Origin: CBDIDH01 sp965277595
GTDB taxonomy: Bacteria; Planctomycetota; Planctomycetia; Isosphaerales; Isosphaeraceae
Direction: 5' to 3'
Assembly (NCBI GenBank): GCA_965277595.1
Contig: CBDIDH010000001.1
Span: forward strand, 1,488,001 to 1,552,000
Length of the DNA stretch: 64,000 nucleotides
Shown here: one piece after another, positions 45,090 to 53,380 of the stretch
Layout: each line of letters starts with the position of its first letter
Numbering within the stretch: position 1 is the first letter of the stretch
Notes under the pieces: generated by a model
What the model saw: only the letters and a program-made list of their open reading frames with translations
The model's database searches: none
What the model was told of the DNA's origin: nothing
Translations under genes and position numbers: made by a program

Positions 45090-46161
45090 GGCTCATGATG
45101 GATTGCAGGGTGGTGCCAACAATTGGCCGATCAGGGCACCCAGGAGCCTTTTTCCACGAGCCCGGACGTTATGCACGAACTCGAAGAATCCCAGGTAGAG
45201 AGGCAAAGTCTCCTGGGGGATTCCTCGGTGGGGACGGAGCCAGGAACGGAGCAGCGACCAGAACCCTTCCATGGTGTTGACATGCACCTCGCAAAATCCG
45301 TCCCCATCGTCGTCACGGGCGTGCTCGCCCTTCGCATGGCAGACCGTCTCGTGGCCGTAGCCCCATTCGGCCAGGCGACTGTAGATGTCATACTCATCGG
45401 TGTAAATGAGACTTCCCTCGGTGATCGTCTGCCTGATCAGTGGGCCGATCGTCACCTGCTTGACGTTCTCCAACATCCGGATCACGACCGCACCGCCGCG
45501 CGGCAACATCCCGAAGATCGGCGGCTTTTCCTTGGCCAATGTTCCCCGGCCTCTCTCTCCCTTCAGACGCCGCCTTCGGGGGGGACGGCCTTTTTTTTGA
45601 CGGCCTCGGGATGGCCCTTATGTCATGCCACTACATAGACTTCGTCGCATTCCACCTTGTCTTCCAGGACCACGGGGGGCGGCGATCGATGATCCCCTGA
45701 CGGAGTCGTTGGATCATCGCCCGGGCGTCATCCTTGTTGATGTCGAGTTCCTGGGCGATCTGCAACCCCGAGAGGTTCAATCCCATGAGATATAAGCAGG
45801 CGATCCAGGTCCGAAGCGGCTGGTGGTGGCCGGCGAAGATCGTATCGGTCAGGTCGTCAAAGCGTTGGCGACAACCCTTGCCTTCGTAACGCTGGCGATG
45901 AGGCTGGGTCTCATCCATCCCGTTCTTGATGATCGAATCCGAGGAGCAACGGGGGCAGGTGACGCCATCAGGCCACCGCATGTCCCGGATGGTTTGGTAG
46001 CACGTGGCGTTGTCGATGAGGTTCTGAATGTTCACCAACGTGCAGCGCCTCGGGTGCCGAACCGGGGAGAGAGTCGAGCCGACCCACGGCCCGGCCCATT
46101 GGTCCGATTGTAACAACTGAGTGGCCCAACCGGACCACCACCCCGGAATCCATCATGAGCC
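45090..46161 (-). mobile_element. IS1595-family (ISXO2-like) insertion sequence inside IS3
   Basis: The left end from 45090 and the complement of the right end at 46161 both read GGCTCATGATGGATT and go on to match over about 26 bp with two differences, giving clear terminal inverted repeats for a 1072 bp element. The flanking octamers ACTTAAAA and ACAAAAAT are only similar, as expected for a decayed 8 bp target duplication. It sits between IS3 orfB and the IS3 right end. Confidence 0.8.
45093..46035 (-). pseudogene. IS1595-family transposase, multiply broken
   Basis: The N-terminal part (46035 down to 45631) has the zinc ribbon CPRCSSDSIIKNG and the helical segment LNLSGLQIAQELDINKDDA. The DDE core continues in another frame (VVLEDKVECDEVYVVA, then a TGA and HKGHPEAVKKK). 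The C-terminal part is again in another frame (45539 down to 45093; EKPPIFGMLPRGGAVVIRML, IYTDEYDIYSRLAEWGY, NTMEGFWSLLRSWLRPHRGI). At least two frameshifts and one stop lie between 45540 and 45660, partly in A and C runs. It is inactive. Confidence 0.82.
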
Positions 46162-46200
46162 ACAAAAATTCGGGTTCGGTGGTCTAGACTTTGGGGTCCA

Positions 46201-46536
46201 CTTCAGTTTCAAGCCTTAAATCTTGAGGCGGGAATCGAAGTTTCGAGGCAGGACACGGTTTATCTCATCCAAGCCAGCCTTCTGATTCAATTCGCCGTCT
46301 CGGCTTCCTCCCCGGTCTCGACCTCCAAGACATCCTTGTCTCAGAAGATCAGCTCGATCCCTTCTTCCAACTCCGCCAAGGATCTCAAGTCTTTCTCCCC
46401 CCCGGGACGATAATCCTTGTCGAACCGGGTGGTTTTACCGATTGCAACGGCCAAGCCCAAGCAGACCGGACGGCCGACGACCCCTTGCCCGTTGTGTCCG
46501 TCCGGTCTGGCCCGTTCTCGGCAAGGGGAACCACGG
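46201..46536. other. degraded intergenic region between IS3 and the integrative element
   Basis: No intact gene is visible. On the minus strand a coding-like tail reads FDKDYRPGGEKDLRSLAELEEG, IELIF, stop (46341), DKDVLEVETGEEAETAN, as if an old gene end were decaying here. A 12 bp inverted repeat lies at 46462-46509. I looked for a copy of the tRNA-Leu 3' end here, which would mark the left end of the integrative element, and did not find one. Confidence 0.35.
46462..46509. promoter_or_regulatory. 12 bp perfect inverted repeat upstream of the element's first gene
   Basis: CAGACCGGACGG (46462-46473) and CCGTCCGGTCTG (46498-46509) are exact complements separated by 24 bases and end 27 bases before the ATG at 46537. 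It could be an operator, a recombination-directionality site or a leader hairpin. It has no T-run, so it is not a standard terminator. Confidence 0.55.
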
Positions 46537-47091
46537 ATGGCAGAAAGGGTCAAGGATGTCCTGTGGCTCGATCAAACGACCCAGTCGCTAAACCTTGATG
46601 AGTGTCAGGAATGGCGCGCGAATCAGGCTGACCCGTGCAGCGACGGAATCTATCTGTCGCCCGAAAACCGCTGGGTTCTCGACGCAGGCGGCGCCACATT
46701 TGAACTGCCGCCCGAGCGTGCCGGCATTCTACTCGTGTCGTGGAAGTGGCACCTTCCGTCCGCATTGATCCGTGCCTTGCAAGACGCCGAATCCGCTGAG
46801 CATTCCCTGTCACCCGCTACGCCCCTCCCTCTTGTCGTCTTGGGCAAACGGAGTGACGAACCCTTGTTTCGTGGAATCCGGAAGGAACGGCTTACAGAGG
46901 CCCAATACGACGTGGTCGATACTCTTTTGACGGCCGGGGAAGACGGCCTGAGCAAGGATGCTTTAGTGAGAAAGAGCAAACGCGGAGACGCTCGGGGTGT
47001 GTTACGACGACTTGACAAGAGCGACCGCGATTGGGACTCCGTGATCCTCATGGCCGGAAAGTCGTACCGGAAGTATCGCATCCTTTGCTGA
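46537..47091 (+). CDS. hypothetical protein of the integrative element, winged-helix-like C-terminus
   Basis: This is a 184-residue soluble protein. The first half (VKDVLWLDQTTQSLNLDECQEWRAN) is unfamiliar. The C-terminal third (LTEAQYDVVDTLLTAGEDGLS, KDALVRKSKRGDARGVLRRL) has the pattern of a winged helix that might bind DNA. The ATG at 46537 has AAGGGG nine bases upstream. It is the first gene of the element, and its role is unknown. Confidence 0.6.
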   Translation: MAERVKDVLWLDQTTQSLNLDECQEWRANQADPCSDGIYLSPENRWVLDAGGATFELPPERAGILLVSWKWHLPSALIRALQDAESAEHSLSPATPLPLVVLGKRSDEPLFRGIRKERLTEAQYDVVDTLLTAGEDGLSKDALVRKSKRGDARGVLRRLDKSDRDWDSVILMAGKSYRKYRILC

Positions 47092-47194
47092 TGAACCGGA
47101 GCGCCACAGGTCCACACTTCTCATCACTTCTTCGACAAGTTCCGTCGGTTAGACTCCCTTCGAGCACCGCGAAACGGGCTAGGAGGGAATATCG

Positions 47195-47383
47195 ATGCCG
47201 CCTGTTCTGTTAGACGCCCGAGAGCTTGCCCAACGATTGGACGTTTCGTATGAAACCGTTCTGACCTGGGCACGTCGCGAACAAATCCCGTCGCTCCGAG
47301 ACGGCCGTAATCGTCGCCTGTTCAACCTGGATCAAGTCTTACAGGCGATCCGCCGCCTTCAAGCGGAAGGGGGTGGCCGATGA
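47195..47383 (+). CDS. MerR/excisionase-type helix-turn-helix protein
   Basis: This 62-residue DNA-binding protein reads LLDARELAQRLDVSYETVLTWARREQIPSL then GRNRRLFNLDQVLQAIRRL. It is the helix-turn-helix_17/excisionase-like type used by integrative elements for excision or for regulating replication genes. GGAGGG is well placed before the ATG. Its stop overlaps the next small reading frame by four bases. Confidence 0.8.
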   Translation: MPPVLLDARELAQRLDVSYETVLTWARREQIPSLRDGRNRRLFNLDQVLQAIRRLQAEGGGR

Positions 47384-47493
47384 GCCGCCGCCCGGCCCGC
47401 CAGACACGCCCCGCCGTCGCCCCTGGCCACGACACTTCCGCCCCGGATCTGTCAAAGGAACGCACCGTCGGCCATTTCCCGAGGGAAGGGTAA
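47380..47493 (+). CDS. 37-residue peptide between two HTH genes
   Basis: This is a short open frame starting with ATGA overlap on the preceding gene and ending at 47493. It is Arg/Pro-rich (SRRPARQTRPAVAPGHD) and then polar. The tight overlap suggests translation, but there is no family match and the composition could be spurious. Confidence 0.4.
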   Translation: MSRRPARQTRPAVAPGHDTSAPDLSKERTVGHFPREG

Positions 47494-47514
47494 CCCCCCT
47501 CGCCTCTGGTCGCG

Positions 47515-47697
47515 GTGGTTGACCGCCTGGCCTGGCGTAAGAAAGAAGTTGCCAAGGCCCTCGGGATCAGTGAACGCGCCTTCGAGCGCGAGCGATCCGC
47601 CGGGCGTTTCCCGCGGCCCGATCTGATCATCGGCCGGATGCCCTTGTGGCGGCCCGAGACGATCCGCGCATGGATCGCGGGAGGTGGCCGCCTGTGA
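47515..47697 (+). CDS. AlpA-like helix-turn-helix protein
   Basis: This is a 60-residue HTH protein: LAWRKKEVAKALGISERAFERER, AGRFPRPDLIIGRMPLWRPETIRAWI. The pattern is that of AlpA-type regulators of phage satellites and integrative elements. GTG start 47515 has GAGGGAAGGG about 25 bases upstream, which is distant. Its stop overlaps the GTG start of the RepA-like gene by four bases, so the two are coupled. Confidence 0.75.
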   Translation: MVDRLAWRKKEVAKALGISERAFERERSAGRFPRPDLIIGRMPLWRPETIRAWIAGGGRL

Positions 47698-48978
47698 CGA
47701 TCCGCCCCTATGCCGGGACATTCGCCCGACTCTTGACCGGCGAAGCCTTGAACAGCGAGCTAGCGTCCCTGCCTGAACCTTTTCGTGCGATGGCCGATCA
47801 CCTGGACAGAGTCACGATTGACGAGACGTTGGAAGCCCAAGCCCGCCGCGAAGCGTTGGCCTCGGCCCGCGCTCCGCTCTGGGGGGCGATGATGGCCGCC
47901 CGGCCCTACAGGGACGAGTTCATCAAAGCCGTGTCCGACTCTGATCCCTCGGAGCCACACCCCACGGGTGAGCCGCCGGCCCGCCCCGCGAGCCTGGCTG
48001 ATGTCCGTAAGGTCATGTCTGACGCGCCGTGGCTCTGGGATTTCTACATCCCTGCCGCACGAATCGCGGGGATCGCCGCGTTCGAGGGGATCGGTAAGAC
48101 CCGGTTCGCAATGGACCTGGCTCGCCGCATTTGGTTCGCCATGCTTTGGCCCGACGGTCAGGCCCCGACGCTACCGGGACGCACCCCTACCTTGTGGGTC
48201 TGCGCCGATGGTCAGCAAGACGACCTGGCCGCCATCGCGGAAGCATTAGGAATGCCGGATGAGGCCCTTTATTTCAACACCACACCTGAGGAGCCCTACG
48301 GAGGAACGGAGTTGGATAGCGTCCAGGACAGAGAGCGGCTGGAAGAGTCCATCCGAGACCTTCGGCCCGGCCTCGTCTTCATCGACACCCTGACCAACGC
48401 AACCAGCTATGACCTGTGTCGCGCTACCGAAAACAAGGCCATGATGACCCCCTTGCGTGACATCGCGCAGCGAACCCAGACGAACGATTGTCCCGCACTT
48501 GCACCTCTCAAAAGAAGGACAGGCCCTCGGGCGTCGCATCAAGGGGATCACGCGGACGATCCTTCAACTCGACTGCCCCGACCCCGAGCAAGACGGCGGG
48601 TTGAGGCTCTGGGTTCCGAAGTCATTTGCCAAGAAACCCCCGGCCCTCGGGGTGACGATGAGCGACGCGGGGAACGAGTACGACTTCAACCCGCCGACCG
48701 CTCCCGAGCCTGGAAAGCCGGGCCGCCCGCCCGAGGCCCGGGACAAGGCCGAACGGTTCATCCGTGAAGCCCTGGCCCGCGTGAACGACCGGATCGGCAA
48801 CGACCTGGCCGCCGAGTGGGAGAAAGACGGGGGGAACGGGAAGACGTTCTGGCGAGCCGTCAACGCGATGACCGATGCCGGCGAGCTTGTAAAAGACGGT
48901 GGCCCCGGCACCCGCAAGCAGGTCGTCTTGCATCTGATACGGCCCGAGCCCGCCACGGACATCGGCCGCCCGTTCTGA
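47694..48978 (+). pseudogene. RepA-like AAA ATPase/helicase, one frameshift
   Basis: This is an AAA_25/RepA-type replication ATPase. The first part (47694 to about 48480) has Walker A GIGKT at about residues 132-136 (AAFEGIGKTRFAMDLARRIW) and the Walker B-like LVFIDTLTNA. The homologous sequence then continues one frame over: VPHLHLSKEGQALGRRIKGITRT, LRLWVPKSFAKKPPALGVTMSD, ending 48978 with a winged-helix-like tail. The switch falls at about 48475-48490 and equals one inserted base. It is either a real mutation or a sequencing error. It starts by GTGA overlap on the AlpA-like gene and is followed by iteron-like repeats. Confidence 0.78.
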
Positions 48979-48981
48979 GTC

Positions 48982-49124
48982 GGGACAAAACCCAAAACCC
49001 TATAGGAATCTGGGTTTTGTCCCGACCTCGGGGACAAAATCCCAAAATCGGACAAAACCTCATTCTGGGTTTTGTCCTTACCCGGGACAGAATCCCAAAT
49101 CCCTAGGGGTTTTGGGATTTGTCC
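48982..49124. repeat. iteron-like cluster, candidate replication origin
   Basis: Seven copies of a GGGACAAAAcCC-type motif in both orientations lie in 143 bases: 48982, 49011-49023 (reverse), 49030, 49050, 49067-49077 (reverse), 49084 and 49114-49124 (reverse, GGGATTTGTCC). Neighbouring opposite copies can form hairpins. The A+T content is higher than around it. The cluster lies between the RepA-like and primase genes, where plasmid and satellite origins usually are. Confidence 0.7.
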
Positions 49125-49144
49125 TGACCTTGGAGATTGCGCCC

Positions 49145-50341
49145 ATGATCCAGACCGCGACAGGCGGAAAGGGTTCCGGTTGGTCCACGTCCGCGACGTG
49201 CGGCCCGCGGATCGACTGGAAGACCGAGCGTGAGCAGATCGACTTGGGCGCCGTGGTGACCCGCCTTCTCGGGCCTGCTCCCGGCCGCCGAGGGGAGCAC
49301 GGCCGAAAGCTGTGGTGGTCGTGCCCGCTGGGAACCCACGAGGACCGCAACCCCTCGTTCGCGGTGGAACGTGGCAAGGGATGGTGGAAGTGTTGGGGGT
49401 GTGGAGAGTCGGGGGACGCGGCCGCGCTGGTCATGCGATTGGAGGGGATGACCTTCCCCGAGGCGTTGGCCTACCTGACCGGCGGACCCACTCCCTCGGG
49501 GAAAACGACGTCCCGTCCGCGACCGGCACCCCAGCCCGTGCCGAGGCCCCCGGCCGAGCCTTCGGGGATGCCCGAGGCGGACGCCCAAGCCCTCGTGGAA
49601 GCCGCCGCCGCCCGGCTGTGGACGCCCGAGGGGGCGGAAGCCCTGGCTTACCTAACCGGGCACGATCGTTGCCTGACTCCCGAGACAATCCGAGCCGCCC
49701 GCCTCGGCTGGACTCACAAGACCGAAGGGGTGGCGTGGAAATCGCCGGGTGTCGTGATCCCGTGGTTCAACGGTGGCCGCCTGGCGCTGGTCAAGGTCCG
49801 GCCGCCCGACGCCCGGCGCGAGCGGTTCCCGAAGGAGAGACGACCGCCGAAGTATTTGGAGGCTTACCGCGACCCGGGCCGCCTCGTCTGTTACTCCGGC
49901 CCCGAGACGATCCGGCCCGGCCGCCCCCTCGTCATCGTGGAAGGGGAGTTTGACGCCCTGGCCTTCGGGGAAGTCCTCGGGGGACTGGCCGCCGTGGTGA
50001 CGTTGGGGAGTGCCTCGACCCGACCCGGGACCAGAGCCCTCGGATTCATGCTGTCCGTCCCGCTCTGGTTCGTCGCGACCGACCGTGACGAAGCCGGCGA
50101 CAAGGCCGCCGCCGGCTGGCCCGCCCGAGCCCGGCGCGTCAGACCGCCCGAGCCCTTCAAGGATTGGACCGAGGCCCGATCGGGCGGATTGGACCTGGCC
50201 CGTTGGTGGCGCGACGTCCTGGCCGGGATCGAACGGCCCCCGCTATTCACCTGGGATGACCTTTCGCGGTGGCGTTGGGGACCGGCCGCGGACGACTCAA
50301 GCCCCGGCATCGACATTCCAGATCTTGAGGTGGCGTCATGA
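49145..50341 (+). CDS. DNA primase, CHC2 zinc finger plus TOPRIM
   Basis: This is a 398-residue primase. The zinc finger has WWSCPLGTHEDRNPSFAVE and WWKCWGCGESGDAAALVM. The TOPRIM domain has PLVIVEGEFDALAFGEVL and LWFVATDRDEAGDKAA, with the catalytic Glu and DxD. It is shorter than DnaG and lacks its C-terminal helicase-binding part, as in mobile-element primases that act with a RepA-like helicase. The ATG at 49145 was chosen over an upstream Met that lies in the repeat tail. Its stop overlaps the next gene. Confidence 0.88.
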   Translation: MIQTATGGKGSGWSTSATCGPRIDWKTEREQIDLGAVVTRLLGPAPGRRGEHGRKLWWSCPLGTHEDRNPSFAVERGKGWWKCWGCGESGDAAALVMRLEGMTFPEALAYLTGGPTPSGKTTSRPRPAPQPVPRPPAEPSGMPEADAQALVEAAAARLWTPEGAEALAYLTGHDRCLTPETIRAARLGWTHKTEGVAWKSPGVVIPWFNGGRLALVKVRPPDARRERFPKERRPPKYLEAYRDPGRLVCYSGPETIRPGRPLVIVEGEFDALAFGEVLGGLAAVVTLGSASTRPGTRALGFMLSVPLWFVATDRDEAGDKAAAGWPARARRVRPPEPFKDWTEARSGGLDLARWWRDVLAGIERPPLFTWDDLSRWRWGPAADDSSPGIDIPDLEVAS

Positions 50342-50721
50342 AAAAACACCGTTCCGACGCCCGACAGGAACTGAATTCGTTGACAATTCGGCAACGGTAT
50401 CACAAAATACAACAGATGGTACTTGATGGGAGTGCGGCCGTGATCGACGCCGAATTCGCATGGGACACGGAAGACGACCCTGACGGCAACGTCTGGCACC
50501 TTGCCGAGCATGGGATCACGATCAATGAGGCCGAATCCGTCTTGCGCGACCCTATGGCCAGTTCTTCGCGTAGCCGACGCAGCGGTCGCCCTCAAGTCTT
50601 CGGGTGGACGCACACGGGGAAGTTTATCACCGTGGTCTGGGAAGAAGTGAACAAGGACCCTCGGATGATTTACCCCATCACGGCCTACGAGGTCCCCCCG
50701 CCCCAAGGGAGGCGAAAATGA
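50338..50721 (+). CDS. BrnT-like toxin (DUF497-related)
   Basis: This 127-residue protein resembles BrnT ribonuclease toxins: FAWDTEDDPDGNVWHLAEHGITINEAESVLRD parallels the WDxxKxxxNxxKHGIxFxEA segment, followed by VFGWTHTGKFITVVWEE and RMIYPITAYEV. The N-terminal 40 residues are an extra helical part. It overlaps the primase stop and the following Xre gene by four bases each. An Xre protein replaces the usual BrnA antitoxin. RNase activity is inferred from family resemblance. Confidence 0.7.
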   Translation: MKKHRSDARQELNSLTIRQRYHKIQQMVLDGSAAVIDAEFAWDTEDDPDGNVWHLAEHGITINEAESVLRDPMASSSRSRRSGRPQVFGWTHTGKFITVVWEEVNKDPRMIYPITAYEVPPPQGRRK

Positions 50722-51104
50722 GTGAAACGACCCACGCCAAGCCCGCGTTGACTTCCGAACAACGCGCCGACGTTCAGGCGATCCGCGAGCAAAGCCGGAA
50801 CGAACGGCCCGGACCTGATGAACTCATCGACAGGGGCGAGATTGACGAACTGGTCCCGCACGGCCAGTTCATGGAATTGCGGCTGCTCACGGCTCAACTC
50901 CGCCTGTTGCGCGAGAAACAGGCGCTGAGCCTGACTGACGTTTCCGAGCGATCAGGGTTGACCCGCGCGGCAATCAGCCGCCTGGAAAACGGTTGGAACC
51001 TCAACCCGACGCTTGACACCTTGTACCGCTTCGCCGCCGCCGTCGGGGCGCAAATCGCGTTCACGGTTACGCCCGCCCCGGCCCTACCGCCCTCGGAGGA
51101 ATGA
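50718..51104 (+). CDS. Xre-family HTH antitoxin/regulator
   Basis: This is a 128-residue protein with an acidic N-terminal arm and a clear Xre helix-turn-helix: LRLLREKQALSLTDVSERSGLTRAAISRLENGWNLNPTLDTLYRFAAAVG. It is coupled by ATGA to the BrnT-like gene, with AAGGGAGG before the start, and is followed directly by the recombinase. It likely neutralises the toxin and represses the pair. Confidence 0.8.
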   Translation: MSETTHAKPALTSEQRADVQAIREQSRNERPGPDELIDRGEIDELVPHGQFMELRLLTAQLRLLREKQALSLTDVSERSGLTRAAISRLENGWNLNPTLDTLYRFAAAVGAQIAFTVTPAPALPPSEE

Positions 51105-52371
51105 TTGGCGTCTCTACGCAAGCGCGGCCGGGTCTGGTACTACCGATTCGTTGACGCCGACGGGGTCCGCCACGAGGTCAAGGGTTGCCCCGACAAACGC
51201 GAAACCGAGGCGATGGCCGCCCACGCCGAAACCGATGCTTCGAAGATCCGGGCCGGCTTGATCGACCCCAAGGCCGTCGGGTTTCGCACCCACGAGGCCC
51301 GGACGTTGGCGGACCATCTGGCCGACTTCCAGGCCGCCTTGCTCTCCAAGGGCGGAACCCGGAAACACGCCCTCGTCACCCGCAACCGGGCGGGACGGGT
51401 TCTGACCCTGGCCCGAGCCCGGCGCGTCTCGGATCTGTCGCTCTCCAAGGCCCATGAAGCCCTGGCCGCGCTCCGGGCCGAGGGGCTAGGCCCCGAGACG
51501 ATTAACCATCACGTCCGCGCGGTCAAGGGGTTCTCGCGGTGGCTCTGGCGCGACGGCCGAGCCCGGGAGCATTACCTGGCCCATTTGAGCACGAGCAACC
51601 CCGAGGCGGACCGCCGCCGCCGTCGTCGCGCCCTGACCCATGAGGAAGCCGGTCGCCTCGTGAGAGCCGCCGAGCGTGGCCCGGCGGTCATGGGGATGAC
51701 CGGCCCCGACCGTGCCCGCCTCTATAGACCTGGCAATGGGGAGCGGGTTCCGCGCGTCCGAGCTGGCGAGCCTGACCCCCGAGCGGTTCGACCTTTCCGC
51801 CGACCCCCCGACCGCAACGGTTCCGGCCGCCTATACGAAGAACGGCAAGGAAGCCATTCAACCCCTGCCCCCGCCCCTTGCGGGTCGGCTCGCCCCCTGG
51901 CTTGCCACCCTGCCCCTTGGGCAACCCGTCTTCAACCTGTCCGACCGGACGGCCGAGATGATCCGGGTGGACCTGACCGCCGCCAGCATCGAGTATGAAA
52001 CCCCCTCGGGTGTGTGCGATTTCCACAGCCTGAGAGGGGTCTACATCTCCAACCTCGTGTCGAGCGGCGCGTCGGTCAAGACGTGTCAGACCTTGGCCCG
52101 GCACTCGACCCCGAGCTTGACCATCGGCATTTATGCCAAGGCGAGCTTGCACGATATCACGGGGGCGGTAGGTGCCCTACCCAACCTGTCGACCGGCCGA
52201 CCAACCCCCGAGGCGGTGGCCGCGACGGGGACCGACGGCCGACGCATCAACAAACGCTTTGCCCCTCCCTTGCCCCACGAGGGGGACGGATCGGGGCGGG
52301 AACTGTCGGTCATAGGCGGAAGTGACGACGTGAACCCAAAATCAGACGACACGATCTTGATGGGTCACTAG
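51105..52371 (+). pseudogene. tyrosine recombinase (integrase), one frameshift
   Basis: The TTG start with GGAGG upstream directly follows the Xre stop. The N-terminal part (KRGRVWYYRFVDADG, TINHHVRAVKGFSRWLWRDGR) is the arm and core-binding region. Near 51729 the reading frame shifts by one inserted base, so RARLYR jumps to LAMGSGFRASEL. The second frame keeps the full catalytic set: Arg in GFRASEL, His and Arg in FHSLRG, His in LARHSTPSLT, Tyr in IGIYAK. It ends 61 bases before the tRNA-Leu 3' end. The gene is inactive unless the shift is a sequencing error. Confidence 0.82.
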
Positions 52372-52431
52372 TCTTTGAAAATTCAGGTTTTAGACGTCCC
52401 CGGTCGAGTGCTGTCGGGTACTGTCGTTGAG

Positions 52432-52516
52432 TGCCGGCGGTGGGAGTCGAACCCACACGGGAGTAACCCCCCGGAGGATTTTAAGTCCTCTGCGTCTGCC
52501 GTTCCGCCACGCCGGC
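52432..52516 (-). tRNA. tRNA-Leu (UAA)
   Basis: This 85-base tRNA has acceptor stem GCCGGCG paired with CGCCGGC and discriminator A. The D arm is GCGGAACGGCAGACGC and the anticodon stem-loop is GAGGA-CTTAAAA-TCCTC with anticodon TAA. A long class-II variable arm (CGGGGGGTTACTCCCGT) and T arm GTGGG-TTCGACT-CCCAC follow. CCA is not encoded. The 3' end faces the recombinase gene and is the likely integration site. Confidence 0.96.
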
Positions 52517-52743
52517 GAGTGCGTCGAATGTCGATCCAGGAGACCCGGCGGTTGGGTGAGAGGATCGGCGGCGGTCTGGCGAATTTTCCGGGAGAGGGGG
52601 AATTGAGTCAACAAGTTGTTGCGCTGAGGTTGGCGATTCGAGAAGAATTCTTCAAAGATTGGAGACCGAAAAACAAGACACGAGGGAGCGTCGGAAGGGA
52701 CGACTCCCCCGGTGGGTGAACGGGGGGAAAGGAAGAGGTCGAG

Positions 52744-53145
52744 TTAGACCAGTTCCTTGAGGGCTTTCATCGGGATGGCCTTGACGACGTTGCGGGCGGC
52801 CTTGGCCTTGATCGTCATCGGCTGCTTGGTGAACGGGTTCACCCCTTGCTTGGCCTTGGTGGCCGGGCGGCGGACAACCTTGAGCTTGAGAAGGCCGGGA
52901 ATGATGAATTGCCCGGGACCTTTCTTGCCAAGCTCCTTGCCGATCAGGTCGCCCATCGCGTCGAAGACGCTGGCGACTTCCTTCTTGCTCAGGCCAGACT
53001 TCTCGGCGAGGGTCGTGAAGATCTCGGCCTTGGTCGCGGCCTTGGGCGCGGGGGTTTTTACCGCGGGAGCCGCCTTGGGCTCGGCGGCTTTCGGGGCGGC
53101 GGCTTTCGGGGCGGCGGCCTTGGGAGCGGCGGCTTTCTTGGCCAT
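52744..53145 (-). CDS. HU-like DNA-binding protein with KAAAP tail
   Basis: This 133-residue protein begins with a Lys/Ala/Pro repeat tail (KKAAAPKAAAPKAAAPK, residues about 2-37) like histone H1 tails, followed by the HU fold: AEIFTTLAEKSGLSKKEV, FIIPGLLKLKVVRRPATKAK and NPFTKQPMTIKAK, the DNA-bending arm. It is a nucleoid protein. AGGAGG lies 10 bases before the ATG. The tail repeats can vary in number by slippage. Confidence 0.92.
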   Translation of the reverse strand: MAKKAAAPKAAAPKAAAPKAAEPKAAPAVKTPAPKAATKAEIFTTLAEKSGLSKKEVASVFDAMGDLIGKELGKKGPGQFIIPGLLKLKVVRRPATKAKQGVNPFTKQPMTIKAKAARNVVKAIPMKALKELV

Positions 53146-53380
53146 GCTCGACGTTCCTCCTGATTTCGTTCGACGGCCCGAGACGAGACAGGGTTCAACC
53201 GGGTTGAAACCCGCTCAGGGCGGCCCTTGGTCCAGGCCCGTCGGCCGCACTTCACGTCAAGATACGGCCGGAGCGCCTAGCGAACGTTTTCGGCGGAAGA
53301 ACGAGAAAGGTACAGGAAAAATCGGCCTGAGCCGCGTTCCAGGCCGTTTCTCGTGGGTTTTCTTGATTCCGACCTCATTT

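Larger units (their letters stand above)
43870..46200 (+). mobile_element. IS3-family insertion sequence, interrupted by an IS1595-type element
   Basis: The left end (TGGACCCCGGAAATTGG, 43870) and the right end (complement TGGACCCCAAAGTC, ending 46200) form imperfect terminal inverted repeats of about 23 bp that also share GACCACC. Removing the nested element at 45090-46161 leaves about 1.25 kb, the normal IS3 length. It carries orfA and a broken orfB. No clean target-site duplication is visible next to the ends. Confidence 0.78.
46537..52431 (+). mobile_element. integrative element next to tRNA-Leu (decayed)
   Basis: Co-oriented genes form a typical small integrative element or phage-satellite-like layout: accessory protein, AlpA/excisionase-like HTH proteins, RepA-like ATPase, iteron-like repeats, CHC2/TOPRIM primase, toxin-antitoxin pair and a tyrosine recombinase that ends 61 bases from the tRNA-Leu 3' end. 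Many genes overlap by four bases. The recombinase position implies integration into the tRNA 3' end (attR side). The left boundary is uncertain because no tRNA fragment is found, so the start given is that of the first gene. Confidence 0.72.

Noticed and set aside
46201..46536. Left attachment site (copy of the tRNA-Leu 3' end)
   Set aside because: No match to the T-arm or acceptor sequence was found here or near the IS3 element, so the left boundary is left open.
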